64,000 nt of DNA. Source: Ctenosaura bakeri (taxonomy: Eukaryota; Chordata; Lepidosauria; Squamata; Iguanidae). Positions 56,871-64,000 of the stretch are shown piece after piece. A program made the position numbers and the translations under genes. The DNA is taken from NCBI GenBank assembly GCA_948474755.1, contig CAOLHI010001239.1:372001-436000 (forward strand). The letters are read 5' to 3'. The stretch's first letter is position 1. Each line of letters starts with the position of its first letter. The notes beneath the pieces were generated by a model. It had not been told where the DNA came from. It made no database searches and saw nothing but the letters and a program-made list of their open reading frames with translations.

Positions 56871-57245
56871 TATTGGGAGTGGCGACAGGGAGTGAAATGT
56901 GAAACTGTCAACCCACACTGCTGCGAACTGCCCTGCAACGAACGGCAGAAGGGCTTGATGGAAAGTCCATGCTGTTCCAATCCCAGAAGAACCGGGAAGA
57001 AACGACACAGAGTGAATCCTGGCAAAGTGCGGAAAAGGCCTTAGAGGAAAACTTTCAATGTCTAATGTGCCTTACAAGGGACATCAGCCAAATCCTCCAA
57101 GTGTCTACGCTAATGGAAGTTCCCTTGCATTCAGTGGATCTTACTCCTGAACAGTTTTAAGGCTTAACCTGGCTATTTTTGTTTTGACTATTCTGTCTGT
57201 GGTTGTAGATGTCTTTGTCTCTATATTCAAATAACTATTAATATA

Positions 57246-57727
57246 CAGTACAGTTGGCCCTCCATGTCCACAGCTTCAGCACTCATGGATTTGATTATTT
57301 GTAGGTTATTTTTAAAATTTATTTAATTAATTTATTTAAAATTCTTAACCTATCTGCCTCACCGTGGAAAAAATATGTTATCTCCAGCAATCTCTGCGTT
57401 TTCCAGCATGATTCTGTGGTCCACTTCAGCCAAAAAATGGACCATAGAGTGACACTGCAGGACCTAGAGTTTTCTAGAGAGAACATTTCTCAAGGCATTG
57501 CTAGGTCTTACAACTTGGCTCTATGACCCACTTCTTCCAGAAGCTGACCACAGAATCACACTGGAGGATGTAGATTGCTAGAGAAGTGTTCTCAGGTAAA
57601 ATAAATCAAGAAAGAAAGAAAGAAAGGGTATGTGATTTTTAAAATAGAATTTAGTTCACTTTTTCCCCCTACTTTCATGGGTGTCTTGTGCCCCTAACCC
57701 CATGACAGGAAAGGGCTCACTGTACTG
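57246..57727. mobile_element. Tc1/mariner (pogo/Tigger-like) non-autonomous element
   Basis: Ends CAGTACAGTTGGCCC and, inverted, CAGTACAGTGAGCCC, flanked by TA on both sides (57244-57245, 57728-57729). A TA duplication and a CAGT..TGGCCCTCC start are typical of pogo/Tigger-like elements. The interior has two similar GTGGTCCACTTC...CAGAATC blocks and a (GAAA)n run, but no transposase. Confidence 0.8.
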
Positions 57728-57729
57728 TA

Positions 57730-58796
57730 TTCCAGGTATTCTACATATGATGTATACAGACATGGTGGCCTGAGATGACCAGACTTTGGTTTGCAGCTGG
57801 CTTGCATTTTTTTAAACCTTTCTTTTCCCAACAGTAAGAAAAATCAAAACATGTTGTAAACCAGAAAGTTAGGGAGAATGTTAGAGTGAACCTTTTGTTT
57901 TAATGTACTGGTTTGCTTAATAATAAGAGAATATGGGTTGTCGTTGTTGTTGTTGTTTTGTACTTTGCTTGATAAAAAAGAACCTACATGCACCCCACTC
58001 CTAGAAATCATCCCCCTTCTCATCAAAGACCCTACATATCTTGATATTAGGGATGGAAAAAATATTTAAAATATTTGGAAAAAAAATGGGGAAAATGTGT
58101 ATTCCAAGTTGTCAGGAAACTCTAATAAAGGGACTTCTACATAAGGAAGAATATTTCAAATATGTCCTGTTTTGTGTGAAAAATACCCATTTTTTTCCAT
58201 AGAAATCAGCATTTACTGTTTAAAAAACTGCAATTTAGTTCTTTCGCAGAGCATGTCACATGATTTTTTTTCAGAGAACTACAAATAGGCTTCTAAAATC
58301 ACAAACTACAAATAGTCTTCTAAAACTAGAGTTTTTGATGAGTTTCTCACATTGAAGGGAATGGTAAAGTGGTACATTCGTGCCTGTGAGAATGAAATTT
58401 ATGAAGATTTAACTCCATACTTCATGTGGGCCTAATAGTGCCAGCAACGAGGCTCGAGAAGAGTGTCTGAGAGATTTCAGATTGTTTTGTTTTAGCAGAG
58501 GTGGATGACAATTTCAGTTCAATTAATTTCATAGATTTCTTTCTGTTTAACAGCAACATGACATGAGGTTTAGAAAGTCTGAAAGAAAAGGAATCCAAAA
58601 ACTGACTTATTTTACCACCCTTTCTTTCAAGGAAGCATCACTTACTACAGTCACAATTTGGTGGTCAGATGAGCAGTTATGACTATTGAAAAATGAAAAT
58701 GAAACCATCCAAATTCTTACTGTTAGGTATGTTTGAGAAGGCAAGGAAAAGAGGCTGATGAATCCAAAGTTTACTTCAAACTAATTCTTTTATTCC
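57730..58796. other. Unannotated AT-rich DNA
   Basis: A (TTG)n run lies at ~57938-57957; nothing else. Confidence 0.4.
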
Positions 58797-58945
58797 ACAC
58801 TAATCTATGTGCCATGTTGGCTATGCAGCAAAACATAGCAGACTACAAACAAACGAACATTGCAGTGATACCTTCAATAGGCCAACAAAAAGGCAGAAAA
58901 TACATTGCACAAGCTTTAAACCTCATAAACCTTTTAATCAATCAC
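58797..58945 (+). mobile_element. Single arm of the long inverted-repeat family
   Basis: ATGTTGGCTATGCAGCAAAA, GTGATACCTTCAATAGGCCA, CAAAAAGGCAGAAAATACAT and TGCACAAGCTTTAAACC follow the order of the left arm at 29829. Confidence 0.6.
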
Positions 58946-60263
58946 GTTTGTTAAAAGGCATTTCAAAGGAAGAAATGCAATAATGGAGAGTCACAGAGCA
59001 GCATCTTTCTTGAGATGTTAAAACTAAGTTTAAGATGGTGACAGCAGAAGCTTTGATGCCAGTAAAGGCTGTAGTCTTTGCTGGCTATGAGGTGATAGAG
59101 ACACAAAAACAAGATGGAGCAGTATTTTTTTTCCCGGTATTGTTAGAAACAAAGACCATCACTTTGAGATCTAACCTGTATCTGTTCTGTGCAAGGCCTG
59201 TGACCTTCCTTCATTGCATTTCTTCCCACAAATGCTTGCATAATGTATTTGCCCTCTTGATTGCTAAAAAGGTATCATTGCAATGTTTTGGGATTTTTTT
59301 TTATTATTATTATTTTTGGAGTTTGTTATAAGCAAATCTATGTTTTGCCATGATATCCAAAAGAAACCCATTTATCAATTCTGGCTTCCAAACTGCCACA
59401 GTTATACATGCCATGACAATAATTGTGAGGAAGATTTGCGAAGCACAGCCTACCCTTATCTAATGTCCACATATGTTGGTCAACTGCATTACATAACTGC
59501 TTTTATAGACATACTCCTTAGGCTGCAAAGACATAGCCGTTTACGTCAAGGAAATCACCATGCATGTTTATGGCACTGTGTTTATAATTTCAGTACTGAC
59601 TTGCCACATAATACTGCCTATACAAGCAATAAAGATAATGAGAGGTGCCCATCAATAGTGGGAGAATTAAGGAACCTCAATAAAAGTCTATCTTTGTGCA
59701 CCAATTGTCTTTTCTAGACTGTAACAATGATTTCTATTACAGAAACCCTATTTCTATAACAAAAGCAATTGTGCAGCTAAGCTGGTTATAATTGTGTAAT
59801 TTGTTTTTCTTTAGCCTTCCGGTGCCCTTAATTTTTATTGTTCAGTATTTAGCCATAATTCTGCAACTGATTTATTGTGTTTTCTTCCTTATTTTGTACC
59901 ATGGGGAAGATTTCTGTTTTTCCAATTTACTCTTTGGTTATTGTTATTTTTTTTTCCCTATCCAGGAAAACTTTCCTCCATTCTCATTAATTTGATTAGC
60001 AAATGAATTTTCTCTTGTTCCAAGGCATTAGTTTGGCAGATGTTCCACAGCTACTGCATAGTTTCATTAGACTGGAAAATCAAGTAAATAGGAAGAAGCC
60101 ATTGTGTGATCTGGTATAGGTTAAGCTCATAGAAAATCTGATATACATGTTTTCTTGAAGTCATGACATTTATAAAGATCTGTTGTAATAAGCTAGGGAG
60201 GATTTAAAAAGTCCTTTACTTTCCCAAACATCCTAATCAAACGTGAAATAGAAGTAGACATAT
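58946..60263. other. Unannotated DNA
   Basis: The 144-aa frame at 59283-59717 has no recognised domain, unusual composition at its start (FFLLLLFLEF from a T-rich run) and no neighbouring exon signals, so it is not called as a gene. Confidence 0.4.
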
Positions 60264-60458
60264 GCTATTTCTGCCCTACACTGTTATAGTGCTATTATTC
60301 CACTTTCCTCATCCCGTGGAATTCTGGGGTTTGTAGTTTACTGAGGCCAAAGAGCTCTCTGGCTGGGAATTCAAAAACACCCCTCCCAAAACTGCAGGAT
60401 TCCACAGGATGTTGACAGTGGAATAATAGCACTATAGCAGTGTAGGGTAGAAATGGCC
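60264..60458. mobile_element. Palindromic MITE (copy 5)
   Basis: CACTGTTATAGTGCTATTAT...TGGAATAATAGCACTATAGC arms; right end AGAAATGGCC. Confidence 0.85.
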
Positions 60459-61269
60459 TTACTTAAAATTTCTAAGTGCTTCATTTCTGGGTGAACCTAG
60501 AACATTTTCATGCATGTTGCCAGATATAAATTGTCAAGAAAGCACCAATGAAGAAAGCAGGAGTGACTTAGGTGCTATCTATAGCATAGGTGAAAAGGGA
60601 GCAATATTCTCAGAATTAAAGTATCACACACAGAGAAGATGTGCAGGTTCCCACTTGGGGCTTTACAAAGGAAACTTGAGTGAATGATGTATAAATCTCA
60701 CATACTCTATTATTTCTTTGATTGTCCCAAAATTATCCTACAAAGGAACAGGTATACATTTCCCATCAGAATTCAAGCAAAGACAATTTGCTTTTTATAC
60801 TGGTAGAGGTTCACTCATGTTTTGAAAACGTTCTAGGAAAGTAATATATAGCATACCCTGTGTACAAACTGTACTAAGATCTGGATATTCAGACCATACC
60901 TTTAGGGAAATATATGGCTCAGTATCGAAATATCACAAAAGAAGCAGCTGCTATCTAGTCCTGGGTCATGATTGGAATGACAGTAACTGAAGGTAAGACA
61001 GCAGGTATGAAGTTACCGACCATTTCTACTAATGCCACTTCTACAGTTATATGTTGACAGTAAAGTGAAAGAAACAAAGCAAATACAATGGCTCCGTCTG
61101 TTGCTGTCTTTCCCAAGATTTTAAAAGCTTGCTTTATTTGACAGGGATTTATATAGGGAAATTCATAAACTGTGCACAGTTTCAAGATTTCAAAGTGGTT
61201 TACAACAATTGTAAAAAATATCATAGAAAACAAAACATATGAGAATGCACAGTATCTGTCTACAGTATG
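60459..61269. other. Unannotated DNA
   Basis: The minus frame 60955-61401 (148 aa) is the longest local ORF. It overlaps LINE-derived sequence at its start and has no domain I recognise. Confidence 0.4.
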
Positions 61270-61990
61270 CATAACAATATTCAGAAACTTCAGTAAGTCC
61301 AAAATGTCATGGTCAGAATGCTGAGTGAGGCTGATTATAGGAAACACAGAACTTGCATGTTGCAACAGCTTCTCTGGCTTCCAGTCCATTTTCAGGCACA
61401 ATTCAAAGTGCTTGTTATGATTGAAGCCCTACATGGCTTTGGTTCCAAACCATCTAAGAGAATTACGGTATATCTCCCTGTATCAGCATGCCTGTGTTTC
61501 AGTGGCGATTTCTGTACTACACTGTTGTAGTGCTATTATTGTACTGTAAACATTCTATGGAATCCTGGAGTTTGCAGTTTAGGGAGAGCCCTTTAGAATT
61601 CTCAGCCAAAGAACTCTTTGGCCTCAGTAAACTATAAACCCCAGAATTCCACAGGAGGTTGAAAGTGGAATAATACCACTGTAACAGTGTAGTGCAGAAA
61701 TGACAAGCATCTTTAGGGAGAGGACTTCCTGTTGGTCCCACCACCATTGCAGTCAGAGTTGGTGAGGACATGGGAGTTCCTTACCTTCTTGGTTGCTGTA
61801 CCCAGGCTGTAGAACTCCCTTCCATATGGGAGGGATGTGAATGCCTCCCTCACTGCTCTTTTTCTGTTAGAAGGCAAATATCACTTTTTAAACCAGGTCT
61901 TTGGCTTTTAACCCATTGTAGTATAATGGTCTTTTCATGGGATGTGCTGTGCTTTTATCTCCCCACCACCATGTTTTAAAAGTGTATTAA
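61270..61990 (+). mobile_element. LINE C-terminal fragment (CR1/L2-type), split by a MITE
   Basis: Before the MITE the + reading gives LLWLPVHFQAQFKVLVM, EALHGFGSK and KRITVYLPVSA, the familiar LHWLPV..R..FK.L......ALHGL...YL motif of non-LTR retrotransposons. After it, GRGLPVGPTT, RVGEDMGVPYLLG and CTQAVELPS follow. The palindromic MITE copy 6 (61504-61704) splits the reading. Confidence 0.75.
61504..61704. mobile_element. Palindromic MITE (copy 6), inserted in a LINE fragment
   Basis: CACTGTTGTAGTGCTATTAT...CACTGTAACAGTGTAGTGCA, with GGAATCCTGGAGTTTGCAG and its complement around the centre. It breaks a LINE coding remnant, showing that it is the younger insertion. Confidence 0.85.
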
Positions 61991-62204
61991 ATGGTTTTAA
62001 ATTTCTGGGTTCTAATAGAATTGTGTATCATCATCATAATCAATCATCATCTTTGTTTTTATACCACCTTTCCCCCCAAAATTAGAAGTCAATTACAATA
62101 TAGCTAAAAACATACAAAAGTCAATATTACTATATAATTAATTTATTCACAACATTAAAACAATTTAAAATAGACATCTAAAAAAGACCTTTAAAATATT
62201 ATTT

Positions 62205-62960
62205 TCAATAAAAACAGTGTGTACCTCTAAAGCCCTTTCTTTGAAAACCTTCAGATTTAAAAGTTTGTTGGAACAACAACAACAATTCTTTGCTTGACAG
62301 CAGAAGGACAGCAAGGAGTGGCCATATTCTGGCCTCCATGGGAAGGGAGTTCCAGAGCCTAGGGGCAGCCAGCAAGAAGGCTCTGTCTTGTGTCCTGTAC
62401 CCCAGCCATGCCCAGCAGGTCAACTCTCTTAGCCTCAGAGGAAGGCAGGGGCAAAATAACTCTTAGTATGTTTGCCTTAAGGTCATCATAATTCAGAAAT
62501 TACTTGAAATTACTACAACAGGATCATAACCAGTACTCTGAATTATGCTCGGAAACATACTGGCAGATAGTGGAGCTGTTGTAACAGAAGAAATGTATAT
62601 AGTTCCTGTACCCTGTCCCAGGTTACACTCTAGCTACAACTCTTTGTACCACCTGAATTTTCTGAATGCTCTTCAAAGGCAGCCTCATGTGGACCATGTT
62701 ACAATAATCTGGGGGGAGGGCCAACTAAGTCATGTACCACTTTGGCCAGATCAGGTCTCTCGAAGAATGGACACATCAGGCACACAAGTTGTAAGTGTGC
62801 AAAAGTAACCCTGGCCACTGCAGAAACATTGGCCTCCAGGCTCCAGGTTAAGTCCCAAGAATACACCCAAACTGTGAATCTACTGGACTGGATGCAGACC
62901 AACACACATCCACAGGCACTTCTGAGGGTCCTCCAGAGGTCCCAGCAGATGGTATCATAG
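62205..62960. repeat. Interspersed repeat family B, longer copy
   Basis: The order GGGAGTTCCAGAGCC...GGGGCAGCC, AAGAAGGCTCTGTC, TACTCTGAATTATGCTCGGA, CTCTTCAAAGGCAGCCTCAT, TGTTACAATAATC, CACTTTGGCCAGATCAGGTC, GGCCTCCAGGCTCCAGGTTA matches a very common long reptilian repeat as I remember it. On the minus strand 62205-62420 reads AFLLAAPRLWNSLP, typical of LINE C-termini, so a LINE origin is possible. A SINE piece interrupts it at 62419-62520. Confidence 0.6.
62419..62520 (+). repeat. Sauria-type SINE, 3' half
   Basis: CAACTCTCTTAGCCTCAGAG, TTTGCCTTAAGGTCATCATA and AGAAATTACTTGAAATTACT; head missing. Confidence 0.7.
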
Positions 62961-63148
62961 TTCTGAACCCAGCTATAGGGAAAAGATTCTGGATGTTTGT
63001 CTACTGTTCTCCTTGTCTCATGCGGGGCTGCAGCTGACAAAAGCGAGAGTTTGGGTGTGGGGTGAGGATTTTGCTCATTGCATGGTCAGTGGAGAATTCC
63101 AACTTCTGCAATGACAAAAAAATTGAGTTGTGATGATGTGAGTCCAAT

Positions 63149-63315
63149 GTTGTTGTTGTTGTTGTTGTGTGTCCAAGTTATTTCTGACTTATGGCAACCC
63201 TAAGGTGACCCTATCATGGGGGTTTTACACCCAAGCTCATCCAGTGGGTTTCCATGGCCGAGCAGGGAATCTCCAAAGGCATAGTCCAATGCTCAGGCCA
63301 CTACCCCATGCAAAC
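63149..63315 (-). repeat. Sauria-type SINE, minus strand
   Basis: Begins with the (GTT)n tail, then GTCCAAGTTATTTCTGACTT, TGGCAACCCTAAGGTGACCC, CCAGTGGGTTTCCATGGCCG and AATGCTCAGGCCACTACCCC; the outermost head is worn. Confidence 0.85.
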
Positions 63316-64000
63316 TCTAGTCCAGTTTACACCATTGTAATACACCAATAGCCCTTTTGCAGCCCTTTTAATTGTGTAATTTATCAGTAAAATTACATGA
63401 AGATTTAGGCAAAGCCCAATAGGGAGTGTCCCTGTGAAAATACCATGAAAACGTTTGAAGGTTCTGCAAAGCTGAGAGGGGGAGAATATGGCAGTATGCT
63501 CCTTTAGCTCCAGTCTTACTCATCATTAAAAATTCCACAGGCAACTTCCTTCTCTTAGAATTATGCTCTTCATTTTTCAGCTGAAGAGGGAGTGAATAAT
63601 ATCTCTAAAGAAGCTATTTCAGAATGTTCAAAGGCAACATTACTTTTAATCTCTAGATAGCTACTTAGTTAACTCCACCTTTTTCCTGATGCCACTATGC
63701 TGCCCATATAAGACCACATTATCAGTTATTTATGTGTCAGTAACTTGGGTTTCTCTAATCTTTTCCTGTGTACCTTCAGTGCACAAAGCCAGCGCCCCAA
63801 AACCAAGTTATCTATAATATAGTACTCCTCAAAAGCTCATTGCATGCCTTTCCTGATACTACTGCCCTTATCACTGAGTCACTGATAAATTGCATCGAGG
63901 TAAATTGAGTTTTTATCATATTTAATTTGATTTTGAGATAATTTGTTTTTTATGGCAGATTCCACTCACTTTATCTTGATAGCATACTTCTTTATCAAGT
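63316..64000. other. Unannotated DNA
   Basis: Nothing identified up to the window edge. Confidence 0.4.

Larger units (their letters stand above)
43402..57040. mobile_element. 13.6-kb PIF/Harbinger DNA transposon
   Basis: Left end GGCCTTTTCCGCAC at 43402-43415 and its perfect reverse complement GTGCGGAAAAGGCC at 57027-57040 are flanked by TTA at 43399-43401 and 57041-57043. A TTA (TWA) 3-bp duplication is the signature of PIF/Harbinger. Inside, a Myb/SANT-like gene (+) and a DDE transposase gene (-) converge, as expected for the superfamily. The length is well above the few kilobases I would expect. The extra length comes from a 277-bp tandem array in the transposase intron, a minisatellite near 47 kb, long introns, and later insertions (SINE 44970, MITE 45560, LTR-like pieces 45885 and 49785). 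Both promoter-side ends carry CCAAT and GC-box-like motifs. The frameshifts suggest it is inactive now, or that homopolymer base calls are imperfect. Confidence 0.87.

Noticed and set aside
59283..59717. 144-aa + strand ORF
   Set aside because: No domain, starts in a T-rich run, no exon-like borders or neighbouring coding sequence.
60955..61401. 148-aa minus-strand ORF
   Set aside because: Partly antisense to the LINE C-terminal remnant that starts at 61270; no domain.

Overview
This window looks like non-coding, transposon-dense nuclear DNA of a squamate reptile (lizard or snake). The pointers are many copies of a tRNA-derived SINE matching the Sauria SINE pattern as I remember it, Anolis-style L1, CR1-like and RTE/BovB-like LINE fragments, hAT and PIF/Harbinger DNA transposons, and no compact bacterial-type coding. 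I see no host gene exon I can support. Nearly all short open frames are chance frames or fall inside repeats.

The main object is a very large PIF/Harbinger DNA transposon at 43402-57040 (13,639 bp). It has 14-bp perfect terminal inverted repeats (GGCCTTTTCCGCAC) and a 3-bp TTA target-site duplication on both sides. It carries the two genes typical of this superfamily, placed tail to tail. A Myb/SANT-like DNA-binding protein gene lies on the + strand (four inferred exons, 48114-51951; decayed by frameshifts and stops). A DDE transposase gene lies on the - strand (exon 1 at 56398-55995, exon 2 at 53281-52631). Exon 2 is a clean frame with all three catalytic acidic residues; exon 1 has two frameshifts at homopolymer runs. 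The 2.7-kb transposase intron is almost filled by a tandem array of about eight ~277-bp units. A second, G-rich minisatellite lies upstream of the Myb gene. SINEs, a palindromic MITE and LTR-like pieces have inserted into the element.

A 535-bp non-autonomous relative with similar ends and a TCA duplication lies at 6241-6775 and carries three tandem YY1-like CCATTTTGG motifs.

Region by region. 0-13 kb: palindromic DNA elements, the Harbinger MITE, SINEs, a CR1 tail, and a solo LTR (11343-12029, 5-bp TSD GTAGC) inserted in an older LTR-like repeat. 13.6-17.3 kb: a decayed L1 lying within an older minus-strand RTE-like LINE. 17.8-22.4 kb: another LTR-like copy, an RTE endonuclease fragment and a CR1 fragment. 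24-29 kb: two hAT elements with 8-bp duplications, and a SINE nested within a SINE. 29.8-30.5 kb: a long inverted-repeat element. 31-43 kb: MITEs, SINEs, a second solo LTR of the same family (39770-40342, TSD CATAT), LINE tails. 43.4-57.0 kb: the Harbinger. 57.2-64 kb: a pogo/mariner-like element, MITEs, LINE fragments and SINEs.

All family names rest on remembered consensus patterns, not on a search. Boundaries supported by target-site duplications are the firm ones.
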